The translations under genes were made by a program, and so were the position numbers. DNA of 35,807 nt from NCBI GenBank assembly GCA_012522575.1, contig JAAYKE010000129.1:1-35807 (forward strand), written 5' to 3'. The notes beneath the pieces were generated by a model. It saw only the letters and a list, made by a program, of their open reading frames with translations. It ran no database searches and was not told the DNA's origin. Positions 8,337 to 15,994 of this stretch are shown here, piece after piece. Source of the DNA: Armatimonadota bacterium. GTDB lineage: Bacteria; Armatimonadota; UBA5829. Positions within the stretch are counted from its first letter, which is position 1. Every line of letters begins with the position of its first letter.

Positions 8337-8897
8337 ATGAGATGCATTCTTAAGTCCAAAGTTATATTGATTTCTATCGCAGCGCTGATATGCGCCGGCG
8401 CAGCCGATGCTATGCCTTATGAGCGCGGTCGCAAAAACTTTACCGTAATCGCAGGATTCGGGCAAAACCATCAATACCCGTCCGCTACGCAAACAAAGAT
8501 AAAATTTGACGTGGCTAATCTACGGTGGGGTGAATGCAAATCTCCGCGAAAAGAAAAAGCTCTGGAGCTTGGCATTGGAAGCGCCATAAAAGGCGAGGAC
8601 AACTTTATTGTATCGACAACCGCGAGCTACAGGCGATATTTTCTGGTGCGCGACAAGGTATCCATGGCCTATGAACTCGGCGGCGGCCTCGTTTTTCTGG
8701 AGCATACATTGCCTGAACTAGGCTCCAACTTAAATTTCACGGAGCAGGTGGGAATCGTGGTGCAGCGCAAACTGAAAAACGATACTGCCCTGACGCTCAA
8801 CTACAGATTTTTTCATATATCCAACGCCGGGTTGAAAAAACCTAACATAGGACTCAATTCCACCCAGTTGACCATCGGGTTCACCAAGTTTAAATAG
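8337..8897 (+). CDS. PagL-like lipid A 3-O-deacylase (acyloxyacyl hydrolase family)
   Basis: Predicted outer-membrane beta-barrel enzyme that would remove the 3-O acyl chain of lipid A. The 186-residue product has a signal peptide (about 1-25), alternating amphipathic strands and the family hallmark HISNAGLKKPN at 160-170. The PagL catalytic dyad would be H160 and S162. In Pseudomonas PagL a glutamate 14 residues after the histidine completes the triad; here that place is N174, so the third residue is missing or differently positioned. A GAGGAA ribosome-binding site precedes the ATG. It stands alone, divergent from hisG. Its presence argues for a lipopolysaccharide-bearing diderm envelope. 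Family membership is fairly secure, activity is not. Confidence 0.72.
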   Translation: MRCILKSKVILISIAALICAGAADAMPYERGRKNFTVIAGFGQNHQYPSATQTKIKFDVANLRWGECKSPRKEKALELGIGSAIKGEDNFIVSTTASYRRYFLVRDKVSMAYELGGGLVFLEHTLPELGSNLNFTEQVGIVVQRKLKNDTALTLNYRFFHISNAGLKKPNIGLNSTQLTIGFTKFK

Positions 8898-8926
8898 TTA
8901 CCAACTCACTCTTCGTTAGTGATTGT

Positions 8927-9170
8927 AGTGGCTGGCCTATATCCCCTATGTCACTTCGAACGCAGTGAGAAGTCTGCTTTTCCGTAAATCACAAAAGTCC
9001 GAAAGAAGCGAAACCCAGAAATGGGAAGGGAAAAAGCAGATTCCTCGGCATTCGCCTCGGAATGACACTTGGCTGACGCACTCAGTGGCTGGCCTATATC
9101 CCCTATGTCACTTCGAACGAAGTAAGAAGTCTGCTTTTCCGTAAATCATAAAAGTCCGAAAGAAGCGAAA
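8927..9170. repeat. Composite intergenic repeat, copy C, with an 87-base direct duplication
   Basis: The gap 8898-9204 is filled by repeat sequence. Positions 8927-9013 and 9084-9170 are near-identical 87-base direct copies, starting AGTGGCTGGCCTATATCCCC and ending CCGAAAGAAGCGAAA. Between them lies the GGAAAAAGCAGATTCCTCGG..GGAATGACA half that also occurs in copy B. The heptamer tract of copies A, B and D is absent. No gene is seen. Confidence 0.8.
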
Positions 9171-9204
9171 TCAGGGCCGGGGCGAGAGGAATATCTGATA
9201 TAAT

Positions 9205-11373
9205 ATGTCCGTGACACCGGACATATTGAAATCTCTAAACGACCAGCAAAGAGCTGCGGTTACGCATACCGAAGGGCCTGTGCTTGTCTTTGCCGGAGCC
9301 GGCAGCGGCAAGACCCGCGTCCTCACACACAGAATCGCTCACCTGATACGCGATCTCGGCGTGCCGGCTTATAACATCCTCGCGGTGACATTCACCAACA
9401 AAGCGGCCAATGAGATGAAGGAGCGCATCGAGCGATTGCTCGGTGAAAGCGCCAAGGGTTTGTGGGCAGGCACGTTTCACGGAATCTGCGCGCGGATTCT
9501 AAGGGAAAGAGGGGACGAGATCGGCCTGGACCGCAACTATGTCATATTCGACGATTCTGACCAGATGGCGCTGGTTCGGGAGAGTATGGCGGCAAATGAC
9601 ATAGACCAGAAGACCTACAAGCCTCGCGATATCCTCAATCTGATCTCCAAGGCAAAAGAACAGCTTGTGCTTCCCGATGAGTTCAAAAAACGATTTGTCG
9701 GCGCACTCGAAAGCATCGCAGGCCGCGTATATAAAACCTACCAGCAGAGGCTGCACCTGAGCCGTGCGCTGGACTTTGATGATCTTATCATGTATACGGT
9801 GCTGCTGTTCAAAGACAAACCCGATACGCTGCAGCATTATCAGAATAAATTCCGCTATATACTGGTGGACGAATATCAGGATATTAACTTTTCTCAGTAT
9901 ATATTCGTGCGCAGCCTGGCCCAAAAGCACGGCAATATATTTTGCGTCGGGGATGATGATCAGTCGATTTACAGATGGCGAGGGGCGGATGTGGGCATTA
10001 TTCTGCAGTTTGAAAAGGACTACCCGAACGCCGCGGTTTATAAGCTGGAACAAAATTATCGCTCCACCAAAAAGATACTTGAGGCGGCGCACGCGGTGGT
10101 GCAGCGAAATGTCGACCGCGCTGCCAAAAAACTCTATACCGAAAACGACGAAGGCTGTGACATAGAGATAATCGACGCCTACAATGAGATCGACGAAGCA
10201 AACAAAATTGCTCAGTCCATACAAAATAAGGTGTCGTTTCAGGAAAAGGAATATGCTGATATCGTCGTGCTCTACCGTATGAACGCTCAGTCTCGCGTAT
10301 TTGAAGAGGCGATGATCAACGCGCGGATACCTCATAAACTTGTTGGAACCGTTCGATTCTACGAGCGCCGGGAAATCAAAGATATTTTGGCGTATTTGCG
10401 GCTGGCGGCTAACCCGCACGAATCGATCAGCTTGCGACGGGTGATAAATGTGCCGACTCGGGGCATTGGTCAGACATCTATCTCCCGCCTGGAACAGTTT
10501 GCCATCGCCGAACAGATCACGCTCTATGAAGCCTTGCGTCGAATCAGCGAGGTTACCACCCTGACGCCGCGCGCACGCGCCTTGATGGGAAAATTCTATG
10601 AGATCATTCATCATCTCAATGAAATTCATTCTCAGATGTCCGTGCACAGCCTGACCAGGGAGGTTCTGGAGGTCACCGGATATTTGTCGGCTCTTAGCGA
10701 GGAGCAAACAATGGAGGCGCGTAATCGGCTGGAAAACGTGGAGGAGTTGCTGTCTGTCACTCAGCACTTTGAGACAAGCGTCGAAAACCCTGACCTGACC
10801 GCTTTTCTGGAGCAGGTGGCGTTGATTTCCGATATCGACATACTCGACGATTCCGGTAACGCGGTTACGCTGATGACCCTGCATGCCGCTAAAGGGCTGG
10901 AGTTTGCGGTTGTATATATGACCGGCATGGAGGAAGGCCTGTTTCCTCACCGTCGCTCAATGGAAAGCCGGGAGGAACTGGCTGAGGAGCGCCGCCTGTG
11001 TTATGTGGGAATGACGCGGGCAAGGGAGGAACTGCTGCTTTCGTATGCTCATCAGAGGATGCTGATGGGACAGGTTACGGGCCTGGATACATCCAGGTTC
11101 ATATCTGAAATCCCCGAACATATCGTAGCCGATACCAAACCCAAAAGACGACGAGCCTCAGCCAGCGCTGAATGGCGCACGCGTTTTCGCCCCGGACGAA
11201 CCTCCAATACAGCCACATTCCGCCCTGCTCAAAAAGTAGAACATGACACATTCGGCTTCGGAATAGTATTGAACTGCTCCGGGTCGGGGAACGAAGAACT
11301 GGTCACGGTGGCGTTCGATAAGCACGGCGTAAAAAAACTGATGGTGTCGCTGGCAAACCTGAAAAAGGTCTAG
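9205..11373 (+). CDS. pcrA: Superfamily 1 DNA helicase PcrA/UvrD
   Basis: ATP-dependent 3'-5' DNA helicase of nucleotide-excision repair, replication restart and removal of recombinase filaments. The 722-residue length is normal. Motifs in order: Q motif LNDQQRAAV (11-19), motif I AGAGSGKT (about 30-37), Ia AVTFTNKAANEM, II LVDEYQDIN, III GDDDQSIYRWRGA, IV LEQNYRS, V TLHAAKGLEF and VI CYVGMTRARE. The C-terminal Tudor-like tail (VEHDTFGFGIVL) is present. The ATG at 9205 follows GAGAGGA at a long spacing, so the exact start is a little uncertain. It appears monocistronic. Confidence 0.97.
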   Translation: MSVTPDILKSLNDQQRAAVTHTEGPVLVFAGAGSGKTRVLTHRIAHLIRDLGVPAYNILAVTFTNKAANEMKERIERLLGESAKGLWAGTFHGICARILRERGDEIGLDRNYVIFDDSDQMALVRESMAANDIDQKTYKPRDILNLISKAKEQLVLPDEFKKRFVGALESIAGRVYKTYQQRLHLSRALDFDDLIMYTVLLFKDKPDTLQHYQNKFRYILVDEYQDINFSQYIFVRSLAQKHGNIFCVGDDDQSIYRWRGADVGIILQFEKDYPNAAVYKLEQNYRSTKKILEAAHAVVQRNVDRAAKKLYTENDEGCDIEIIDAYNEIDEANKIAQSIQNKVSFQEKEYADIVVLYRMNAQSRVFEEAMINARIPHKLVGTVRFYERREIKDILAYLRLAANPHESISLRRVINVPTRGIGQTSISRLEQFAIAEQITLYEALRRISEVTTLTPRARALMGKFYEIIHHLNEIHSQMSVHSLTREVLEVTGYLSALSEEQTMEARNRLENVEELLSVTQHFETSVENPDLTAFLEQVALISDIDILDDSGNAVTLMTLHAAKGLEFAVVYMTGMEEGLFPHRRSMESREELAEERRLCYVGMTRAREELLLSYAHQRMLMGQVTGLDTSRFISEIPEHIVADTKPKRRRASASAEWRTRFRPGRTSNTATFRPAQKVEHDTFGFGIVLNCSGSGNEELVTVAFDKHGVKKLMVSLANLKKV

Positions 11374-11733
11374 TATGCCCATCAGAACGATAATCTCTGT
11401 AGCTGGCTTACGACGGTGTTCATTAAAAGTTCATCTTGTGCGCTGCTGAAAGGTGCAGTAAAATGAGATAAGGTAAACGCAGTCGGCAGCGCAGGATTTG
11501 GACAACAATAGTATTGGTAATTCCTTTGCTTACGTATTGTCTTGTTGGATTCCAAACGAGGCTTATTGATCATTCCCTGATAATGCCTGTCCAGTCTGAG
11601 ACAACAAAGCGCCGATGGGAATGTTTTCTTCCTCACGCTGCTGAGGGTGACTTCCCTTAATTATAATGGCTCGACACTTGCAGTAAATTATAAGACTATC
11701 GGAGAAATACGATCTGTGTTTGGAGGTTGGTCT
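11374..11733. other. Intergenic region without recognised content
   Basis: About 360 bases between the helicase and the PEP-CTERM gene. There is no open frame with coding character and no tRNA-like fold. A short stem CCTCA/TGAGG at 11631-11646 is weak and lacks a T tract. The only clear signal is GGAGG at 11722-11726, the ribosome-binding site of the next gene. Confidence 0.5.
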
Positions 11734-12723
11734 ATGAGACTAAGGTTGGTAGTATCCCTGAGTGTTTTGGCGTTCTTGCTGAGCGCTCAGTTATCCCTGG
11801 CCCAGTCGTGGGAAGCACATCAGTTAGAGGGTAGTGCGTCGTGGATAGACAATCACAACCGGATTGCAGGATCGGCCTATTCTTTTGAAACCGGTACAGT
11901 TAGAGCAGTGGTTTGGAACTCCGACGGCGTTATTATCGCGAACCTTGGAGACGGTTGCGCCGATTTTATTAGCGATTCCGGTTTAGTGGCCGGCGTTTCT
12001 AATAGCAGAGCTGTTGTCTGGGATTTGAACGGAGGTCGAACGGAGTATGATCCCATAGATGGTTTTACTATGAGCAGGGCCAACTATGTTACTTCCTCCG
12101 GCCTTGTGATCGGTGTATCGTCGTATGACGATCTCTCAAGCGTGAGAGTTTATACGATATGGCAACCGGATGGAACAGCCATGACGGTGGGCGATCTTAC
12201 TGGCGACCCATCTTTCCTACTTTGGGGCATTACCGACTCCGGCGTCCTCTATGGATCAACCAAGGGATACAATGTGAACCAATACGATACCTGGACATCT
12301 GAGACCGGGTTTGTGAGTCACGACATACCAGGCTGGGTGCTGGCCATAAGCGCATGCGGGAATGTCTGCGGTTTTTTTCCTGGCTTTCGACAACTGGTAG
12401 GGGTTGACCCAACGGAATTGCTTCTGCCTGATGGCGCTGTCAGCGCCATCGGATACGGTATAAGTGACTCGGGATATGTTGCTGGAAGGGTGGATGATAA
12501 GGCAGCAGTGTGGGATCGTGACGGCCTCGTTCACCTGCTTGGCGATGGTACTGCCCGGAAGGTCAACAATCAGGGAACGGTAATCGGAAATATTCAGCTA
12601 GGCGCGGAGTACAATTATCAGGGTAAAACCGTCGTCTGGGTGATGGTTCCCGAACCGTCTTCAATTATCATTGTCTTATGTGGTTTTGGCAGTGTGGGCT
12701 TGCTGAGGCGCAAGAGGACATAA
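11734..12723 (+). CDS. Secreted HAF-repeat protein with PEP-CTERM sorting signal
   Basis: Exported protein of 329 residues, probably anchored or processed by an exosortase/EpsH-type system. The signal peptide is at about 1-23. The body repeats units of about 40-45 residues in the style of the HAF family (ISDSGLVAGVS, then ISDSGYVAGRVDDKAAVWDRDG), likely a beta-propeller. The C-terminus has the tripartite PEP-CTERM signal: VPEPSS, a hydrophobic helix, then LRRKRT. The ATG at 11734 was chosen because GGAGG ends 7 bases earlier and the signal peptide begins there; a longer frame starting at 11647 adds no plausible signal. No exosortase gene lies in this window. Function beyond surface display is unknown. 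Confidence 0.88.
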   Translation: MRLRLVVSLSVLAFLLSAQLSLAQSWEAHQLEGSASWIDNHNRIAGSAYSFETGTVRAVVWNSDGVIIANLGDGCADFISDSGLVAGVSNSRAVVWDLNGGRTEYDPIDGFTMSRANYVTSSGLVIGVSSYDDLSSVRVYTIWQPDGTAMTVGDLTGDPSFLLWGITDSGVLYGSTKGYNVNQYDTWTSETGFVSHDIPGWVLAISACGNVCGFFPGFRQLVGVDPTELLLPDGAVSAIGYGISDSGYVAGRVDDKAAVWDRDGLVHLLGDGTARKVNNQGTVIGNIQLGAEYNYQGKTVVWVMVPEPSSIIIVLCGFGSVGLLRRKRT

Positions 12724-12757
12724 GGCATACCTCCGCAAGTTTACGTGGCAGATTTAC

Positions 12758-12786
12758 TTGACATGCGGGCCGAAATGCTCTATACA
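12758..12786 (+). promoter_or_regulatory. Sigma70-type promoter of the Ubl-JAMM-LysM gene
   Basis: TTGACA (12758-12763), a 17-base spacer and TATACA (12781-12786). The start codon follows 59 bases later with GGGAGGG as ribosome-binding site. Confidence 0.7.
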
Positions 12787-12845
12787 TATCCTTAACGGTT
12801 AACTCAGTCTGGTTTGTGCTGTCGGGTCCTCAGGGAGGGCGGATA

Positions 12846-14129
12846 ATGGAAATAGCTGCCACGATTAGCGATGCTGCAGATATCCGTGCTTACGATTGCC
12901 TGCTGCCGGATTTCGTGAAAGTATCTTGCCTTGCTTTGCGCCTGGCAGAGCTTATGCATCTGCCGAAGCACGATTCCAACGGACGTCAGATTGTGTATGG
13001 CCTGATATCCAAAGATGAAGGCTTGCTCGACCAGAACTCTTCCCTGGCCGAACTGGCTCTTCCCAGTCCGATGTCGCTGCGTCTTGTGCCGGAAATCTTC
13101 GCCGCAGCAGATGGCGCAAAAATCCCCGGCCCGACCGAAGCCACAGAGCCTTGCGAAAAACCCACAGATGAGAACCCGACCGATTGGGATATCATCATCG
13201 GGGAGCCGGTGGCGCTGATCCATGATGATCGGCTTCGCGCAAAACTGGACGTGCATATTGACGCGGAGGTGCACAGGCAGATCGCCCGGTTCGCAAAAGC
13301 CAGCCACGGCAAAGAATGTGTCGGTATGCTGTTGGGCGCGATAGAACCTGAGGCAAACGCCCGTGTAATTCACATTTCAGCCGCTGCGCCAGCCAAATGC
13401 GCGGCAGGGGATAGCGCAAGTATCCGGATTTCGCTGGAAGCATGGGAGGAGATGCTTGCCATCCGCGATTCCCAATACCCGAAATTGAGGGTGCTGGGAT
13501 GGTTTCATTCGCACGCCGGATGGGGATTTTTTATGTCCGATGCGGATATGTTCATCCACCGGCACTTCTTTCCACACCCGAATATGGTGGCCTATGTGCT
13601 GGACCCAACTACCGGACGAGACGGGTTTTTCTATTGGCATGAAGGCAGGATAAGCATCTGCCCGAATTATGGAGTAGTTGGATCGTCGGCGGAACTGAAA
13701 TCCTATGGGCTGCGTCAAAAAGCGGCTAAAAGAGTCGCATCTCGGCAGAATATGAAGGCGTGCAAGTGGATTGCGGCCGCGCTGGCCGCTGCTTTGTTAT
13801 ATGTCGCATTTGCAGGATCATCTTCTCTGAGGCATTCAAAGGAACCTGAAACTCCGAAACCGGCTGCCGTCGCAGTCTCCCCTCCTGCCGCAGTGCCTGC
13901 CAGCCAACAGCCGACTCCGCCCAAAGCTGCGCCTGCCTCGAAGGACGGGGAATATGTGATAGGCAAACACGATAATCCGTGGGGCATCTGCAACAAGGTT
14001 TATAAAGATGGCGACCTTGCGGGCGCGCTGATGCGATATAACGGACTCAAAAGCGCCACCGGACTGCAAGTGGGGCAAAAAATAAAACTGCCGCCCAAAG
14101 AAACGCTCCGCAAGCTAAGAAAACGCTGA
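12846..14129 (+). CDS. Ubiquitin-like, JAMM peptidase, membrane helix and LysM fusion protein
   Basis: A 427-residue protein with four parts. Residues about 12-84 resemble YukD/EsaB-type ubiquitin-like beta-grasp domains (LPKHDSNGRQIVYGLISKDE, LAELALPSPMSLRLVPE). Residues about 135-275 form a JAB/MPN+ metalloprotease with the full JAMM signature: E157 (GKECVGMLLG), H221 and H223 (GWFHSHAGWG), S231 and D234, followed by a VLDP strand as in Rpn11 and CSN5. A membrane helix lies at about 308-324, with basic residues before it (N-terminus inside). After a proline-rich linker, residues about 368-415 are a LysM peptidoglycan-binding domain. I infer a cytoplasmic isopeptidase-like module tethered to the wall. 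It has its own promoter, the ATG has an excellent ribosome-binding site, and no E1 or E2-like gene is nearby. The substrate is unknown. Confidence 0.85.
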   Translation: MEIAATISDAADIRAYDCLLPDFVKVSCLALRLAELMHLPKHDSNGRQIVYGLISKDEGLLDQNSSLAELALPSPMSLRLVPEIFAAADGAKIPGPTEATEPCEKPTDENPTDWDIIIGEPVALIHDDRLRAKLDVHIDAEVHRQIARFAKASHGKECVGMLLGAIEPEANARVIHISAAAPAKCAAGDSASIRISLEAWEEMLAIRDSQYPKLRVLGWFHSHAGWGFFMSDADMFIHRHFFPHPNMVAYVLDPTTGRDGFFYWHEGRISICPNYGVVGSSAELKSYGLRQKAAKRVASRQNMKACKWIAAALAAALLYVAFAGSSSLRHSKEPETPKPAAVAVSPPAAVPASQQPTPPKAAPASKDGEYVIGKHDNPWGICNKVYKDGDLAGALMRYNGLKSATGLQVGQKIKLPPKETLRKLRKR

Positions 14130-14169
14130 TACAGGTGACGAGTTTGTGCGCAGTGGGCGGCCACTCCAG

Positions 14170-14230
14170 TTTAGAGGTTAGAAGTTAGAGGTTAGAAGAG
14201 TTATTGAAAGAGTTCGCGATTTACAGAAAA
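14170..14230. repeat. Composite intergenic repeat, copy D (short)
   Basis: TTAGAGG-type heptamers (14170-14199) followed by the segment GAGTTATTGAAAGAGTTCGCG also found beside the heptamer tracts at copies A and B. It is a fragment of the same family in the orientation of copy A. Confidence 0.7.
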
Positions 14231-14290
14231 GGGAGTAAGTGTGCCGCCGTCGGAACATGTCCGTATGGCGGCACAGTTTGTTGGAGGCGT

Positions 14291-14635
14291 TTACTTATCG
14301 GCAGTATCGTCCTGCTCGATCTCGCTCAGGCGCGCCTTTATGGACGCCAACTGTTGTTCAAGTGCTGAGACCTGAGATTTCAGGACCGTTTCTTCATCCT
14401 GCATCGCCATTGGCGGCGCGCCGACGAAAGGGGGCATAAACCCGAACCCGCCTCCGCCTCTTCGCATCGCCATACCGCGACCTCCGCCGCCTCCGCGCCC
14501 ACGGGCCATTCCGAGGCCAAATCCGCGACCTGCCGGATTAGCAAACCCCGGTGTGCGATATCCCGCACAATATCCCATTCCGCGCCCGGTCATCGGCCCC
14601 ATTCCTGCAGGACCTGTTCTATCACCTCTAGGCAT
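14291..14635 (-). CDS. DUF5320-like glycine/methionine-rich small protein
   Basis: Small protein of 114 residues. The opening MPRGDRTGPAGMGPMTGRG is typical of DUF5320 proteins. A glycine/arginine/methionine-rich middle and a short coiled coil of about 30 residues at the C-terminus (VSALEQQLASIKARLSEIEQ) follow. The ATG at 14635 is preceded by AAAGGAG, a strong ribosome-binding site; the longer frame upstream is not needed. In other genomes DUF5320 genes often sit near iron-molybdenum-cofactor or Mrp-like ATPase genes, but none is seen here. A perfect palindrome over the likely transcription start suggests repressor control. The molecular function is unknown. Confidence 0.8.
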   Translation of the reverse strand: MPRGDRTGPAGMGPMTGRGMGYCAGYRTPGFANPAGRGFGLGMARGRGGGGGRGMAMRRGGGGFGFMPPFVGAPPMAMQDEETVLKSQVSALEQQLASIKARLSEIEQDDTADK

Positions 14636-14704
14636 TTCGATCTCCTTTCCGCCGCCGACTTTCGGCGACCGATTATTAAAGTTTTGCTTAGGTGCATTTG
14701 TTGC

Positions 14705-14753
14705 TATGTGTATGTTACACATATAGTCTACCGTAGTTCTCGTAGTAAGTCAA
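14705..14753 (-). promoter_or_regulatory. Promoter and palindromic operator of the DUF5320 gene
   Basis: On the minus strand TTGACT (14748-14753), a 17-base spacer and TAGACT (14725-14730) form a plausible promoter. Just downstream, 14705-14723 is a perfect inverted repeat with 8-base arms (TATGTGTA/TACACATA) and a 3-base centre. Its position over the start site fits a repressor operator, though no cognate regulator gene is adjacent. Confidence 0.6.
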
Positions 14754-14837
14754 GCGGTTATTTTATATATTTTGGATATTTCCGATTGGCGTCCGATATT
14801 GCTAGAACAGGGTGTCTAATGGTAGCATGAAGCACCG

Positions 14838-15887
14838 ATGAATGCTCAGCAATTGCTCGAAGCTTATATAAACACGCCAGGCAAAGAGGGTGATCAGTAT
14901 TGGGAGCCGCTTTCCGAAGCGGTGACCGGTCTGGTCAGCCAGGCTTCCTCAAGACGCCAGATCGCGGATCTGGAGGATTTTGAGGAAGATTGCGTGCTGT
15001 CAATATGGACGCGCATAAACGCGCTCAAGTTCGGCGAGGTGGAAGGCACGATAGACAATATCGAGGCATTCATTCGAAGGGCGGTGCACAATCGCTATTG
15101 CGATGCCATACGCCGAAAGAGGCCGACGTGGTATAACCTGAAGCTCGAAATGATGGAGCTTTTTTCCGGCAAGAGCAACGTTGAGGGGTTTGCATTGTGG
15201 CAAAGCGCTGATGGCAGGACAAGATTGTGCGGCTATGCCGAATGGGAGGGTCGCACGACATCAGGTTCGGAGAGGCTCAGCGCACTGTCTGCCAATGAAT
15301 CGGAATTCCGCGAAAAGCATTTGCATAATCGTGATCCCGGAGAGCTTGCCAGACACGAGCTGGCCGCTGCGGTGCTGGACTATTGCGGCGCTCCGGTAAA
15401 TATAGACGAACTGACAAGCAGCCTTACGGAGATGTTGCAGCTATACTCCGCCGAACCTCTTTCCCTCGATTCGCAGCCGGCGGATTCCGGGGAGGACTCC
15501 GATTCGCCCGTCAATTGGCTGGTCTCCCCTGACACCGACATAGAAAAGCAGATCATAGATTCGGAGTGGTTCAACCACGTAATCGAGTGGTTTTGGGGTG
15601 AATTTGTCGAGCTTTCCCTCAAACAACGCAAAGCTCTGATCTATGGAATGAGCGGCGATCAGGTGATGGCGATAGTCGCCAGCATTGGGCTGAAAGAAGT
15701 TGCGAGCGCATTGGAAATAGAGCGTGGTCAACTTGCGTCTTTAATAAATAGACTGCCTCTTGCGGATATGGTTATTGCGGAGGAGCTTGATATACCGCCG
15801 AGAGCGGTTCCGAGCGTAAGATTCAAAGCCTGGGGACGAATCAGAAGAAGAACCAAAAAGTCATCGCTGACCGATGAAGACGACTGA
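14838..15887 (+). CDS. Divergent sigma-70-family protein with large insertions
   Basis: Protein of 349 residues that looks like an ECF sigma factor stretched by insertions. Residues about 45-95 match region 2 (DFEEDCVLSIWTRINALKFG, then AFIRRAVHNRYCDAIRRKR). A middle of about 130 acidic residues has no recognisable fold. Near the C-terminus LSLKQRKALIYGMSGDQ resembles the start of region 4. After a 30-residue insertion come IAEELDIPPRAVPSVRFKAW and GRIRRR, which resemble its helix-turn-helix. The gene is followed by a two-zinc-finger membrane protein, as a sigma/anti-sigma pair would be. Start ATG 14838; no strong ribosome-binding site. I am fairly confident of the superfamily, less of promoter-recognition activity. 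Confidence 0.68.
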   Translation: MNAQQLLEAYINTPGKEGDQYWEPLSEAVTGLVSQASSRRQIADLEDFEEDCVLSIWTRINALKFGEVEGTIDNIEAFIRRAVHNRYCDAIRRKRPTWYNLKLEMMELFSGKSNVEGFALWQSADGRTRLCGYAEWEGRTTSGSERLSALSANESEFREKHLHNRDPGELARHELAAAVLDYCGAPVNIDELTSSLTEMLQLYSAEPLSLDSQPADSGEDSDSPVNWLVSPDTDIEKQIIDSEWFNHVIEWFWGEFVELSLKQRKALIYGMSGDQVMAIVASIGLKEVASALEIERGQLASLINRLPLADMVIAEELDIPPRAVPSVRFKAWGRIRRRTKKSSLTDEDD

Positions 15888-15994
15888 TAGTGCGATATTA
15901 CTGAAGATGCGAGCAGTTGTTGCCGAAATATGCATTGCGTGAGGCAATACGCGGGCATAGATTGCGTCTGAGATCAGCGAAAGAAGTGTGCACT

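Noticed and set aside
9199-9204. TATAAT directly before the helicase ATG as a -10 element
   Set aside because: No -35-like hexamer at the right distance, and transcription would begin inside the gene.
9499-10950. 483-codon antisense frame on the minus strand
   Set aside because: It is a shadow of the helicase gene, whose motifs prove the plus strand codes.
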